Origin: Palaeococcus pacificus DY20341
GTDB taxonomy: Archaea > Methanobacteriota_B > Thermococci > Thermococcales > Thermococcaceae
Assembly (NCBI RefSeq): GCF_000725425.1
Contig: NZ_CP006019.1
Location: 930,001 to 994,000 of the forward strand
DNA length: 64,000 nt
Direction: 5' to 3'
Under the pieces are notes generated by a model. It saw only the letters and a program-made list of their open reading frames with translations, was not told the DNA's origin and did not search any database. A program made the translations under genes and the position numbers. Shown one piece after another: positions 18,161-26,698 of the stretch. The first letter of the stretch is position 1. The number at the start of each line of letters is the position of its first letter.

Positions 18161-19420
18161 TTAGCCCATAGCAATCTTCAACAAAGCACTAACGACTTCT
18201 TCCGCACTGTTTTCCTTCAACAGCTCTTTAGCCATATTCATGTATTCTTCGCTCCCTCTTCTTATGTGCTTCTTTACTTCCCTCTTCATTACTGCTTCAA
18301 CGCCTTTGTTCTGGACTTTGCCCTTTCTAATCGTCACTTTTGCCATCTTTTCTATGTACCTGAGCTTTCTATATTCTCCAGGGCGAATAAACGTTACCGC
18401 TTTACCTTTCTTCCCTGCTCTCCCCGTCCTTCCAATCCTGTGGACGTAGTCCTCGGGGTTTTGGGGTAGGGAATAGTTTATGACGTGCGTCAGGTCGTTA
18501 ACATCAATTCCCCTCGCGGCAACGTCCGTAGCGACGAGGACTTTAGTCCTTTTGTTTTTGAAGCGCCTCAAGGTGTTTTCTCTGCTCCTTTGAGGAATGT
18601 CGCCATTTAGAGCTTCAGCCCTGTAACCCAATTTAACGAGCCTTTTAGAAAGCTCCCTCGTCTCCTTTTTAGTCTGGCAGAAAACTATACCATGAAAGCC
18701 CTCCCCAATGAGGCTGCAGAGAAGGTCAAACTTTTTGGAGGGGGCAACTTCAAAGTACTCCTGCTCGACCAAATTGGGCGCTAAGCTCTCTTCTTCTGTT
18801 CTTATAACCTCATACTCGCCGAGGTATCTTCGTGCTAACCTTAAAATTTCCCTTGGTATTGTCGCAGAAAACAGGAGAACACGCTTGTTCTCATTAGTAT
18901 ACCTCAAAATCTCCTCAATGTCATCGATGAATCCCATATCGAGCATTCTATCTGCTTCATCGAGAATAAAATAATGAATGTTCTCAAGTCTCAAAGTGCC
19001 TCTCTCTATGTGGTCGAGCACCCTTCCAGGAGTGCCAACTACAATGTGCACACCTCTCTCCAATGCCCTAATTTGAGGCCCTATTGGCTGACCTCCGTAA
19101 ATTGGGAGAACACTCAGCTTTTTCTTACCCTTTAGCGAGTTTATCTCGTCAGCAACTTGGATTGCAAGCTCCCTCGTTGGGGCTAATACTATAGCCTGCA
19201 CATGTCTGTTTTTCTCCTCAATCAGCTCAATGAGTGGGAGTGCAAAAGAAGCTGTTTTACCAGTTCCCGTTTGAGATTGCCCAATGAGGTCTTTTTCTCC
19301 ATTTAGAAGTCTTGGAATAACTTCTCTTTGGATGTCAGTTGGTTTTTTAAAACCCTTCCTTTTTACAGCTTTTAGGGTATTCCCTGAAAGTCCTAAATTT
19401 TCAAAACTCAATTTTCTCAA
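18161..19420 (-). CDS. DEAD-box ATP-dependent RNA helicase
   Basis: This SF2 RNA helicase of about 419 residues carries all core motifs: Q motif with PTDIQREVIPRL, Walker A SQTGTGKT, PTRELAIQ, DEADRMLD, SATI, and the C-terminal HRIGRTGRAGKKG. It is a minimal-core enzyme with a basic C-terminus and probably remodels RNA or acts in ribosome assembly or decay. The start is a TTG at 19420 or another TTG nine bases later (SFENLGL); neither has a strong ribosome site. The start lies only ~40 bases after the 3' end of tRNA-Lys on the same strand. Confidence 0.93.
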   Translation of the reverse strand: MRKLSFENLGLSGNTLKAVKRKGFKKPTDIQREVIPRLLNGEKDLIGQSQTGTGKTASFALPLIELIEEKNRHVQAIVLAPTRELAIQVADEINSLKGKKKLSVLPIYGGQPIGPQIRALERGVHIVVGTPGRVLDHIERGTLRLENIHYFILDEADRMLDMGFIDDIEEILRYTNENKRVLLFSATIPREILRLARRYLGEYEVIRTEEESLAPNLVEQEYFEVAPSKKFDLLCSLIGEGFHGIVFCQTKKETRELSKRLVKLGYRAEALNGDIPQRSRENTLRRFKNKRTKVLVATDVAARGIDVNDLTHVINYSLPQNPEDYVHRIGRTGRAGKKGKAVTFIRPGEYRKLRYIEKMAKVTIRKGKVQNKGVEAVMKREVKKHIRRGSEEYMNMAKELLKENSAEEVVSALLKIAMG

Positions 19421-19460
19421 CTCTCTTTATTTCGTTAAAACGTTCCTTTAGAAACGCTGT

Positions 19461-19538
19461 TGGCGGGCCGGCGGGGATTCGAACCCCGGACCTGCGGGTT
19501 AAGAGCCCGCTGCTCTAACCAGGCTGAGCTACCGGCCC
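19461..19538 (-). tRNA. tRNA-Lys (CTT)
   Basis: Minus-strand cloverleaf: acceptor GGGCCGG/CCGGCCC, anticodon stem GCGGG/CCCGC around CTCTTAA (anticodon CTT), T-loop TTCGAAT, discriminator G and encoded CCA. Confidence 0.97.
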
Positions 19539-19569
19539 ATGTCGCGTCCAATCCATAAAGGAGAAGAAA

Positions 19570-19584
19570 CCCTTTATAAATTTT
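19570..19584 (-). promoter_or_regulatory. TATA box of tRNA-Lys
   Basis: AAATTTATAAAGGG on the minus strand, about 38 bases before the mature tRNA-Lys 5' end. It lies back to back with the tRNA-Leu promoter. Confidence 0.6.
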
Positions 19585-19603
19585 TCGGTTAATACCAATA
19601 GAA

Positions 19604-19616
19604 AAGTTTATAAGGG
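19604..19616 (+). promoter_or_regulatory. TATA box of tRNA-Leu
   Basis: AAGTTTATAAGGG on the plus strand, centred about 34 bases before the tRNA-Leu start, in the short space between the two divergent tRNA genes. Confidence 0.65.
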
Positions 19617-19644
19617 CTTTTGAGAGGAGAATAAATCGGCTCGT

Positions 19645-19732
19645 GCGGGGGTTGCCGAGCCTGGTCAAAGGCGCGGGATTGAGGGTCCCGTCCCGTAGGG
19701 GTTCGTGGGTTCAAATCCCACCCCCCGCACCA
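19645..19732 (+). tRNA. tRNA-Leu (GAG)
   Basis: Class II tRNA: acceptor GCGGGGG/CCCCCGC, anticodon stem CGGGA/TCCCG around TTGAGGG (anticodon GAG), a long variable arm (CCCGTAGGGG region), T-loop TTCAAAT, discriminator A and encoded CCA. Confidence 0.96.
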
Positions 19733-19788
19733 ACGCAAGCTTTTCTGATGAAAAATCTCCTAAATTCAAGGTTTCATTAGAATTAAAC

Positions 19789-20238
19789 TCATTCACTCAT
19801 GTCTGGTCTTTCCATGCCCCTTTCATGCCTTTTAGCAGGCCTCAGTGTTATTACCAAAAAAGGAGGCACCTCTCCAATGTAAAGGGCTTTCTTTTCTTTG
19901 CTGATGTAAAAGTGGTAAACTCCATCCTCAATCTCGCTCAGGAACTTTTTTGGGAGAGTAATCTTAGCAAACTTTTCATCTCCAAAGAAAACACACTCAT
20001 AGGCATCATTTATTTTTGAAACCTCCTCCTTAAGTTCCTCCAGCGTTAAAATTTTAGAGTTCAGCTTAACACACACGAGGCTTTTTCTCTTGTCTGTAAA
20101 TATACTCACTTTTTCGTTTACCTTGATCTCATGAGCCTTTTCAAGAAAAGCCCAGAGTGAAGAGTATATCCTATCCAGCTTCCTCCGCTTAGAAAGCCTC
20201 TTTGCTATTCGCTCTTTGGCATGATTGGTCAGCAACAT
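19789..20238 (-). CDS. Hypothetical protein, conserved-looking
   Basis: I do not recognise this 149-residue protein. It begins with a basic helical segment (HAKERIAKRLSKRRKLDRIY), followed by alternating strands and a C-terminal half with KITLPKKFLSEIEDGVYHFYI, LYIGEVPPFLVITLRP and a charged tail. A TTTTAAAGC promoter element lies about 25 bases before the ATG, so the mRNA is probably leaderless. Codon use is like the neighbours. It lies between tRNA-Met and tRNA-Leu. The HAKERI opening recalls small RNA-binding or toxin-like domains, but nothing catalytic is visible. Confidence 0.65.
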   Translation of the reverse strand: MLLTNHAKERIAKRLSKRRKLDRIYSSLWAFLEKAHEIKVNEKVSIFTDKRKSLVCVKLNSKILTLEELKEEVSKINDAYECVFFGDEKFAKITLPKKFLSEIEDGVYHFYISKEKKALYIGEVPPFLVITLRPAKRHERGMERPDMSE

Positions 20239-20315
20239 ATCGAAGCATTAGAAAGTCAGCTTTAAAATTTTGTCCTTTTGATGAAAACTCTCTCCAGAAA
20301 AGTTTGATAGGATAG

Positions 20316-20419
20316 TGCCGGGGCGGGGCTTTGAACCCCGGACCTCTCGGTTTCTCAGGCTCCCCCGAAGGGAGCAACCCTATGAGCCGAGCGCTCTGAC
20401 CAGGCTGAGCTACCCCGGC
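20316..20419 (-). tRNA. tRNA-Met (CAT), elongator, with intron
   Basis: The minus-strand gene has acceptor GCCGGGG/CCCCGGC, anticodon stem CTCGG/CCGAG and anticodon CAT. The anticodon loop is interrupted after position 37 by about 29 nt (near 20352-20380) that fold into a GCTCCC/GGGAGC hairpin, as expected for an archaeal bulge-helix-bulge intron. Introns in elongator tRNA-Met are known in Thermococcales. CCA is not encoded, unlike the other tRNAs here. tRNA-Ile with a CAT anticodon is the alternative, but the intron favours Met. Confidence 0.88.
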
Positions 20420-20444
20420 GCGCCCAATATAGCTCGTGAACATT

Positions 20445-20462
20445 GATTTTTAAAGTTTTCGC
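20445..20462 (-). promoter_or_regulatory. BRE/TATA promoter of tRNA-Met
   Basis: GCGAAAACTTTAAAAATC on the minus strand, identical to the tRNA-His promoter 18-mer apart from one base, ending about 26 bases before the mature 5' end. Confidence 0.75.
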
Positions 20463-20464
20463 TT

Positions 20465-21223
20465 CTACCCTATGGTATCTAATATCATCTTTAAAAGCCT
20501 CTCATCGTTTACGGCTATTATATTGGTCTTTTCCGCTGCACTCAGGCTAAATTTGAGCTCTTTTCCTTTATCATCGGTCACTATTGCCCCTGCTTCCTTT
20601 GCAATCATCACTCCAGCGGCTATGTCCGTAGGCCTCACATAGTTCCTTATGTCTACAACGCCATCGGTCGCTCCTTTGGCCAAATAGACGAGCTCTACGG
20701 CTATCGCACCTAAAACTCTCGTTCTTTTGATTTTTTGGAGTATCCCTATCCCTCTGCCTCTCGTATAGAAGTTTAAAGCTACTGCTCCTTCTTTCATCTC
20801 TCTAACTTTTATGGGTTCCCCGTTTAAGTACGCACCTTTGCCAGGAATGGCTTCATAAACGCTTTTTGTCATAAACTCATATATCATGCTGTAAAATGGC
20901 TCGTCTTTTTTAAACACTGCAAAGCTAAATCCAAATATGGGAATCCCGCGTATGAAGTTGTAAGAACCGTCCAAAGGATCAACTACTACTGTATAATCGC
21001 TCCCTTTATCGACAGTTCCTACCTCTTCACTCACGATATTCACATCTAAAGGCTCCAAATAGTTTAAAATAACATTTTCGGCGATTTTATCCACTAATTT
21101 CGTTTTATCTCCACTTGGACTTACGCCAATGAATTCTCCAGCTTTTTGCTTCCCGAAGAGGGGCAAAATCTCTTTCTCAACTTCCTTTGCTATTTGCAGG
21201 GCAATTTCATTCCACTCATACAT
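20465..21223 (-). CDS. Inositol-1-monophosphatase / fructose-1,6-bisphosphatase (type IV)
   Basis: A 252-residue Mg-dependent sugar phosphatase of the archaeal dual-function IMPase/FBPase class. The metal-binding signature VVDPLDGSYNF is near residue 82, EE of the SEEVG motif precedes it, and the second aspartate motif is YVRPTDIAAGVMIAKEAGA. It acts in gluconeogenesis and in making myo-inositol for compatible solutes or lipids. It starts two bases after the stop of the DUF63 membrane-protein gene, so the two form an operon. Confidence 0.9.
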   Translation of the reverse strand: MYEWNEIALQIAKEVEKEILPLFGKQKAGEFIGVSPSGDKTKLVDKIAENVILNYLEPLDVNIVSEEVGTVDKGSDYTVVVDPLDGSYNFIRGIPIFGFSFAVFKKDEPFYSMIYEFMTKSVYEAIPGKGAYLNGEPIKVREMKEGAVALNFYTRGRGIGILQKIKRTRVLGAIAVELVYLAKGATDGVVDIRNYVRPTDIAAGVMIAKEAGAIVTDDKGKELKFSLSAAEKTNIIAVNDERLLKMILDTIG

Positions 21224-21225
21224 TC

Positions 21226-22032
21226 TTAAACCCCCATTAACATTCTAAGCAAGTTTCTCGTTCCAGGGGCAAAGCCGAGAATGAATATTACCATTTTTAT
21301 GAAATCCATCAGCTCTTTGTCGCTTTCGCTCTCTTGGATTTCCCTCATTATGTAGAGGGCTAGGAGTAGGACAGTGAATTTTAGGAGGTACATTACTGCC
21401 GCAGTGCCTGTTAAATCGATCAAATATCTCGGCAAGACGTGCTGCTCCCAGTATCCCATAAAGTCAACGCCTACAAATGTTGTGGTGGCATCATAAAAGT
21501 GAGCATAGAATATGTAGGAATTCTCCTCAATTAAGCGTATCCTCTTTGAAAGGGCATAAATTACCCCCACAGCAACTAATAGGAAGGGTATGAAGTACTT
21601 TAACGGCTCTGCAGTTAGATTGACCTTGTCAAGGTGCGTGATAAGCAAAAGCAAGTCCAGACCAACCAAAGCCCATCCAAAGTATAGGAATGTTCTCCTC
21701 CAGTCTTCAGAAGCTTTTATTGCTATCAGCAGAGCGGAGAAAGTTATTATGAAAGTCATGAAGTATATGCCCGGTGTTACAGTTAGGAAAGTCCTGGGGA
21801 TTATTGTAGCGTCGGTTAGTGCTCTCGAAAATGCTCCCAAAATCATGTAAGGAATGAGTGCTCTAAAAAAAGCGTTATCATATTTAACGTTAAGCTTTTT
21901 GAGGACCTTAAAAATGCCCATAGCGGCGAGACCTAGGATTATTGCGTATGTAAGCGTATTCACGATATTGTATCCCGTATTGTAAAGAATTGGGTTTACA
22001 AAGTATTCTCTGAAAATCTCACCAACTCCCAT
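21226..22032 (-). CDS. DUF63-family multi-spanning membrane protein
   Basis: A 268-residue archaeal membrane protein with about seven hydrophobic segments, for example LTYAIILGLAAMGIF, MTFIITFSALLIAIK and AAVMYLLKFTVLLLALYI. The pattern FREYFVNPILYNTGYN at the N-terminus and the RALTDATIIPRT segment fit DUF63; no function is known. The ATG at 22032 has GGTGG just before it; an upstream frame extension lacks support. It is the first gene of an operon with the sugar phosphatase and diverges from egsA. Confidence 0.8.
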   Translation of the reverse strand: MGVGEIFREYFVNPILYNTGYNIVNTLTYAIILGLAAMGIFKVLKKLNVKYDNAFFRALIPYMILGAFSRALTDATIIPRTFLTVTPGIYFMTFIITFSALLIAIKASEDWRRTFLYFGWALVGLDLLLLITHLDKVNLTAEPLKYFIPFLLVAVGVIYALSKRIRLIEENSYIFYAHFYDATTTFVGVDFMGYWEQHVLPRYLIDLTGTAAVMYLLKFTVLLLALYIMREIQESESDKELMDFIKMVIFILGFAPGTRNLLRMLMGV

Positions 22033-22135
22033 TTTACCACCGATTAGTTGTTCACATCCAACGTTAAAGCTTTTTCTCTCAACCCTATGGTTTTTAAGTT
22101 TCAAAAACAATACTTTAGCTTAGGAGTGGTGTGAG

Positions 22136-23176
22136 ATGCACTTGATGGAGCTTCCCCGTGAAGTCATTTTGGGTGAGAATTTAAAAGATAAAGTAAGCGA
22201 AGTTGCGAAGCGATTAAAATTAAACGAAAGAGCTCTTATTCTCTACGGCAAAAAAACTAAGAAAATTGCTGGAAATGAGGTTGAGAAACACTTAAAGGAG
22301 GATTTTAATGTTTCTGCGCTCACAATCAAAGCTCCAACTATGCAGGAAGTAGAGCGCGTAATTAGGTTCATAGAAGACAACTCAATAGGCTGGATAATAG
22401 GTGTTGGCGGTGGAAGCATAATCGATGTTGCAAAGCTGAGCTCATTTAAAGCGGATATCCCGTTTATAAGCTTCCCAACTACCGCTTCTCATGATGGAAT
22501 AGCGAGTGCAAATGCTTCGATCAAAGATTTGGGTGCAAAGACGTCCATAAAAGCAAAGCCTCCTATAGCGGTTATAGTGGACGTTAAGGTAATCAAAACC
22601 GCCCCCTACCGCTTTTTAGCAGCTGGTGTGGGGGATATGATATCAAATCTAACCGCTGTAAAAGATTGGCAATTGGCTCACAAGCTTAAGGGGGAATACT
22701 ACAGCGAGTATGCGGCTTCACTCTCGCTAATGAGCGCCAAGATGGTTATTAAAAACGCCGATGTGATAAGGCTTGGCAACGAGGAGAGTGTTAGAAAAGT
22801 TGTCAAGGGTCTAATCTCAAGCAGTGTTGCAATGAGCATAGCCGGTTCATCAAGGCCAGCAAGCGGAGCGGAGCACCTATTTAGCCATGCCTTGGACATG
22901 CTCTTGGAAAAACCGGCACTTCACGGCGAACAATGCGGCATAGGAACAATTGTCATGGCTTACCTGCACGGCTTAAACTGGAAGAAGATTAGGGATACAT
23001 TAAAAAGAGTCAACGCACCTACAAATGCATACGAATTAGGAATCGAACCGGAGTACATCATTGAGGCTTTGACGATTGCACACACAATTAGGCCGGATAG
23101 ATACACCATCTTGGGGAAAGAAGGCTTAACTAAGGAAGCTGCTGAAAAAGCGGCTAAAATAACCGGAATTATTTGA
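22136..23176 (+). CDS. egsA: sn-Glycerol-1-phosphate dehydrogenase
   Basis: The 346-residue NAD(P)H- and Zn-dependent enzyme makes the glycerol-1-phosphate backbone of archaeal lipids from dihydroxyacetone phosphate. The nucleotide loop GVGGGSIIDVAK lies near residue 87; metal-site segments are TASHDGIASANAS, EHLFSHALD and LHGEQCGIGT. Length fits the family. The start follows GGAGTGGTGTGAG; a second ATG three codons in is possible. The UPF0179 gene follows 29 bases later. Confidence 0.96.
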   Translation: MHLMELPREVILGENLKDKVSEVAKRLKLNERALILYGKKTKKIAGNEVEKHLKEDFNVSALTIKAPTMQEVERVIRFIEDNSIGWIIGVGGGSIIDVAKLSSFKADIPFISFPTTASHDGIASANASIKDLGAKTSIKAKPPIAVIVDVKVIKTAPYRFLAAGVGDMISNLTAVKDWQLAHKLKGEYYSEYAASLSLMSAKMVIKNADVIRLGNEESVRKVVKGLISSSVAMSIAGSSRPASGAEHLFSHALDMLLEKPALHGEQCGIGTIVMAYLHGLNWKKIRDTLKRVNAPTNAYELGIEPEYIIEALTIAHTIRPDRYTILGKEGLTKEAAEKAAKITGII

Positions 23177-23205
23177 CTATCATTGTTCATTGAGGAGGTG
23201 TTAAA

Positions 23206-23634
23206 ATGGTGGTCACGTTAGTTGGTGAAAAATTGGCAAAACCAGGGGTAGAGTTCATTTATTATGGGCCTGCTGACCCGTGTAAGACCTGCAGACTTGC
23301 AAGAGTTTGTGTTGGGAATTTAGAGCCCGGAAGGAGGTATAAAGTTCTCAGGATTAGAAACATAGAGCACTCCTGTCCTCTCCATGAAGGCAAAGTTAGA
23401 GTAGTTGATGTTGTAGAACCTGCGATAGAAGTTGCAATAGACCCAAGGTATGCAATAGTGGGCTCAAAGATAACTTTGAGCTTTGTGGAGTGCAGCGATA
23501 TTGATAAAGAAAGCGTCGTCAAGCCCGAGGGGCTTTTTGAAGGTGATATCGTCAAGATACTCGAAATTGTCGGCGAATTCGAGTGCGACGGCAAGAAATA
23601 CAAGATTGCAAAGGTTATGCGCGAAAAGGAGTGA
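23206..23634 (+). CDS. UPF0179-family cysteine-rich protein
   Basis: A 142-residue protein of the archaeal UPF0179 family. The N-terminal half holds [10 protein letters not shown] and a later CPLH, and a fourth group (VECSDID, FECDGKK) lies further on; these could bind a metal or an iron-sulfur cluster. Function unknown. The ribosome site GAGGAGGTG is strong. It probably shares a transcript with egsA and is separated from ahcY by a T-rich stretch. Confidence 0.85.
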   Translation: MVVTLVGEKLAKPGVEFIYYGPADPCKTCRLARVCVGNLEPGRRYKVLRIRNIEHSCPLHEGKVRVVDVVEPAIEVAIDPRYAIVGSKITLSFVECSDIDKESVVKPEGLFEGDIVKILEIVGEFECDGKKYKIAKVMREKE

Positions 23635-23704
23635 TTTGTTCTTTTTCTATTACCTCTATAAAAACCCTTTTTAACTTCTTTTTTGATTATCCTCTGGTGA
23701 TAGC

Positions 23705-24970
23705 ATGGACTGCACGAGAGATTATTGTGTTAAGGACATTAGTTTGGCACCAGAGGGAGAGAAGAAGATAGATTGGGTCTCTCGCTTCATGCCTGTTTTG
23801 CAGAGCATAAGGAAGGATTTTGAGAAGGAAAAGCCCTTTAAAGGGTTGAAGATTGCCACTTGTTTGCACTTAGAGATGAAGACGGCCTTCCTATTATTGA
23901 CGCTCAAAGCTGGGGGAGCAGAGGTTTCCGCCACCGCCAGCAATCCATTGAGCACGCAAGATGACGTTGTGGCGGCTTTGGCAAAGAACGGAGTTAAAGT
24001 ATACGCCATTAGAGGAGAGAACAGAGAGGAGTACTACGAAAACATGCACAAGGCTTTGGACATCAAGCCAAACATCCTCATAGACGACGGCGCGGACATG
24101 GTCTCAACAGTGCTTAAGGAGAGGCAAGAATTGATAGAAAACATCTGGGGTGCAAGCGAAGAGACCACAACAGGTGTGATAAGGCTTAGGGCAATGGAGA
24201 AGGATGGAGTGCTTAGATTCCCAATCATAGCCGTTAACGACTCCTACACCAAATATCTCTTTGACAACCGCTACGGAACGGGTCAATCAACATGGGACGG
24301 CATACTTAGGAGCACAAACCTTCTTATAGCCGGTAAAAACGTCGTTGTAGTTGGCTACGGCTGGTGCGGAAGAGGAATAGCCATGAGGGCTAAGGGTCTT
24401 GGAGCTACGGTTATAGTCGTGGAAGTCGACCCGATTAGGGCTTTAGAGGCAAGAATGGACGGCTTCTTAGTGATGTCAATGAACGAAGCCGCTAAAGTTG
24501 GAGACATATTCGTAACATCAACGGGAGACATAAACTGTATCAGGAGAGAGCACTTCGAGGTCATGAAGGACGGGGTAATAATGGCAAACGCTGGCCACTT
24601 CGATGTTGAGATAAGCAAGCCAGACTTGGAGAGCTTGGCTGTGGAGATAAACAATCCAAGACCGCACATAACCGAGTACAAGCTCAAAGATGGAAGGAGG
24701 CTCTACCTCCTTGCGGAAGGGCGTTTAGTGAACTTAGCGGCAGCTGATGGGCACCCAGCTGAGATTATGGACATGAGCTTCGCTTTGCAAGCGATGGCCG
24801 CCAAATACATCAGGGACAACCACGAGAAGCTCGAAAACAGGGTCTACGTCCTCCCAAGGGAGATTGACGAGATGGTCGCGAGGATTAAGCTCAAAGCCAT
24901 GGGCATTGAGATTGAGCAGCTCACTGAAGAGCAAAAGAAATATTTGGAGAGCTGGGAGCACGGGACATAA
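23705..24970 (+). CDS. ahcY: S-adenosyl-L-homocysteine hydrolase
   Basis: The 421-residue NAD-dependent enzyme splits S-adenosylhomocysteine to adenosine and homocysteine, clearing the product inhibitor of methyltransferases. Substrate-site segments ([37 protein letters not shown]) and the NAD loop [11 protein letters not shown] are intact, as is the C-terminal [14 protein letters not shown]. It lacks the insertion of longer bacterial enzymes, as other archaeal versions do. The start has GGTGATAGC upstream. Confidence 0.97.
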   Translation: MDCTRDYCVKDISLAPEGEKKIDWVSRFMPVLQSIRKDFEKEKPFKGLKIATCLHLEMKTAFLLLTLKAGGAEVSATASNPLSTQDDVVAALAKNGVKVYAIRGENREEYYENMHKALDIKPNILIDDGADMVSTVLKERQELIENIWGASEETTTGVIRLRAMEKDGVLRFPIIAVNDSYTKYLFDNRYGTGQSTWDGILRSTNLLIAGKNVVVVGYGWCGRGIAMRAKGLGATVIVVEVDPIRALEARMDGFLVMSMNEAAKVGDIFVTSTGDINCIRREHFEVMKDGVIMANAGHFDVEISKPDLESLAVEINNPRPHITEYKLKDGRRLYLLAEGRLVNLAAADGHPAEIMDMSFALQAMAAKYIRDNHEKLENRVYVLPREIDEMVARIKLKAMGIEIEQLTEEQKKYLESWEHGT

Positions 24971-25217
24971 GTCCCCTTAATTTCCTCTTTTTGGGTTTTG
25001 AATTAAATTTTCGTTTGATAATTCTCAGAGTGCAAGCAAAGGTGGATAATGGGAAAAGAAAACTCACCCCTTCGAGCACTTTGTCGGAATGAACATGCCC
25101 TGCTTCCCCAGATTTCCAAGCCAAATATAGTGGCAAGCGTATCTTTTTTGCCTCAGAAATTTGGAAAACACCATAAGGTTAATTAGAGATGAATTAAAGT
25201 TCGATTGGGGAGCAAAA
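24971..25217. other. Intergenic stretch with no clear gene
   Basis: About 250 bases between ahcY and the nucleotidyltransferase. On the minus strand a short frame reads KSGEAGHVHSDKVLEG and may be a fragment of a decayed gene, but it has no start or ribosome site. No RNA fold was convincing. Confidence 0.4.
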
Positions 25218-25970
25218 ATGAACTGGCAACTCGCTTTAGAAAAGTTCCTTGAGAAATGGAAGAAAAAAGACTTTGTTGAGGCTGCTCTGCTCACGGGGAG
25301 CTATGCAATAGGTATGGAAACTAAGTACTCTGATGTTGATGTTTATATCATCCTTTCCGACAGTGTTGACTGGCGTGAGCGGGGAAATAAAGTAATTGAC
25401 GGTGTTTTAATCGAATACTTTGCAAATCCGCCCAGACAGATCAGACACTATTTTGAAAAAGACTTTAAACAGAACAGAAGAAGTGCTGCGAGGATCATCA
25501 CAATTGGAAAAGTTCTCTTTGATAAAACTGGCATAGCTAAGGAGCTTAAGAAAGAAGCGCTGGAGTACATGAAAAAGCCTTTTCAAAAGCCCGACAAGGT
25601 TTGGATTGAGACGGCGAATTATTTCCTTTGGGACGGCTTAGATGGAGTAAAGGATGCAAAAGAAAGAAATGACCCGAGCTTTTTCTATTTGTACCACCTA
25701 ACCCTTAGCAGAGCCCTTGAAGTTTACTCAAAGTTCCTCTGCATTGAAGTCCCTCCAGCGAGTAAAGTCTATCGCCTGTTCACTAATGAAAAGTTTAGAA
25801 AGGCTTATCTATTCGAGCCATTCCCTGATGAAAAGTTTGTTGCACTGTTTTTGAATGCTATGCAGGAGGAAAAGGTTGAAGCGCTTGAAGAGCTTATCCT
25901 ATACGTTTTTGAGAGGATGGGGAGATTTAGCATCGATGGCTGGCAGTTAAAAACAAAAACGGAGGTTTAG
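25218..25970 (+). CDS. Nucleotidyltransferase-fold protein
   Basis: A 250-residue protein with the polymerase-beta-type signature LLTGSYAIG followed by SDVDVYIIL, the catalytic GS and D-X-D. The C-terminal ~150 residues are helical and may bind substrate, as in kanamycin- or lincosamide-type nucleotidyltransferases. I cannot name the substrate. The ATG at 25218 has GGGGAGC upstream; a longer frame from 25161 lacks a ribosome site. trmO follows after two bases, so the pair is an operon. Confidence 0.8.
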   Translation: MNWQLALEKFLEKWKKKDFVEAALLTGSYAIGMETKYSDVDVYIILSDSVDWRERGNKVIDGVLIEYFANPPRQIRHYFEKDFKQNRRSAARIITIGKVLFDKTGIAKELKKEALEYMKKPFQKPDKVWIETANYFLWDGLDGVKDAKERNDPSFFYLYHLTLSRALEVYSKFLCIEVPPASKVYRLFTNEKFRKAYLFEPFPDEKFVALFLNAMQEEKVEALEELILYVFERMGRFSIDGWQLKTKTEV

Positions 25971-25972
25971 AG

Positions 25973-26623
25973 ATGGAAAAGTTTAATCTGGCCCCAGTGG
26001 GTGTGGTTAGACACTTGGAAGGGAAAACTTTCCTCGAAATCTATCCTGAATTTGCCGAGGCTATTGAAGGCTTAAACGAAGGCGACTGGATTAAGCTAAT
26101 TCTATGGTTCCACGAAAGCGACAATCCAGAAAGGCGGAAAATTCTAAAAGTTCACCCATACAACAATCCCGAGAATCCTCTAACAGGTGTTTTTGCCACT
26201 CGTTCTCCCGTTAGACCGAATCCTCTTGCACTTTACACCGTCCAAATCCACCGCATCGAGGGAAATACGCTCTTCATTGATTGGATAGATGCCCACGACG
26301 GCACTCCAATAGTAGACATCAAAATATTCGTAGAGCGCTTAGATTGCCCAATCCAACGGGAAGTGGACGAGAAAGAGGTTGATATTTGGGGAGCGAGGCA
26401 GATTGGTGGGATCAACTTAATTCCAAGGAGGAATGAGCACCTCGATGAGCTGGAAGAGGTTAAGCCCGAAGAGTACACGGCTCTAATTGTTGAACTTGGG
26501 GAGAAAACAACGTATTTAAATGCAGCCGAGCTGGTGGAGTTAATCAATGCCCTAAATGAGATTTACGAAGAACTACCGGGTGAAATAAAGGATAAGCTGA
26601 AAAGTTTAGGTAAGTCTCTATAA
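25973..26623 (+). CDS. trmO: TrmO/TsaA-like tRNA methyltransferase
   Basis: A 216-residue protein of the TsaA (YaeB/VirR) fold, which N6-methylates threonylcarbamoyl-adenosine at position 37 in tRNA. The family block GVFATRSPVRPNPLALYTV is intact, as is DWIDAHDGTPIVDIK. An ~80-residue C-terminal extension (from RNEHLDELEEVK) is acidic and helical and not part of the minimal domain. GGAGG stands before the start; it directly follows the nucleotidyltransferase gene. Confidence 0.85.
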   Translation: MEKFNLAPVGVVRHLEGKTFLEIYPEFAEAIEGLNEGDWIKLILWFHESDNPERRKILKVHPYNNPENPLTGVFATRSPVRPNPLALYTVQIHRIEGNTLFIDWIDAHDGTPIVDIKIFVERLDCPIQREVDEKEVDIWGARQIGGINLIPRRNEHLDELEEVKPEEYTALIVELGEKTTYLNAAELVELINALNEIYEELPGEIKDKLKSLGKSL

Positions 26624-26698
26624 TAGGCTTCGATGCTCTAACAAACTACTTGGGGCACATTTTTAAACTTTTATGCTCAAATTTTTTTGGTGTGCTTT

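Noticed and set aside
24971-25217. Protein gene on the minus strand (KSGEAGHVHSDKVLEG)
   Set aside because: It has no start codon with a ribosome site and no recognisable family, and it is interrupted by stops.
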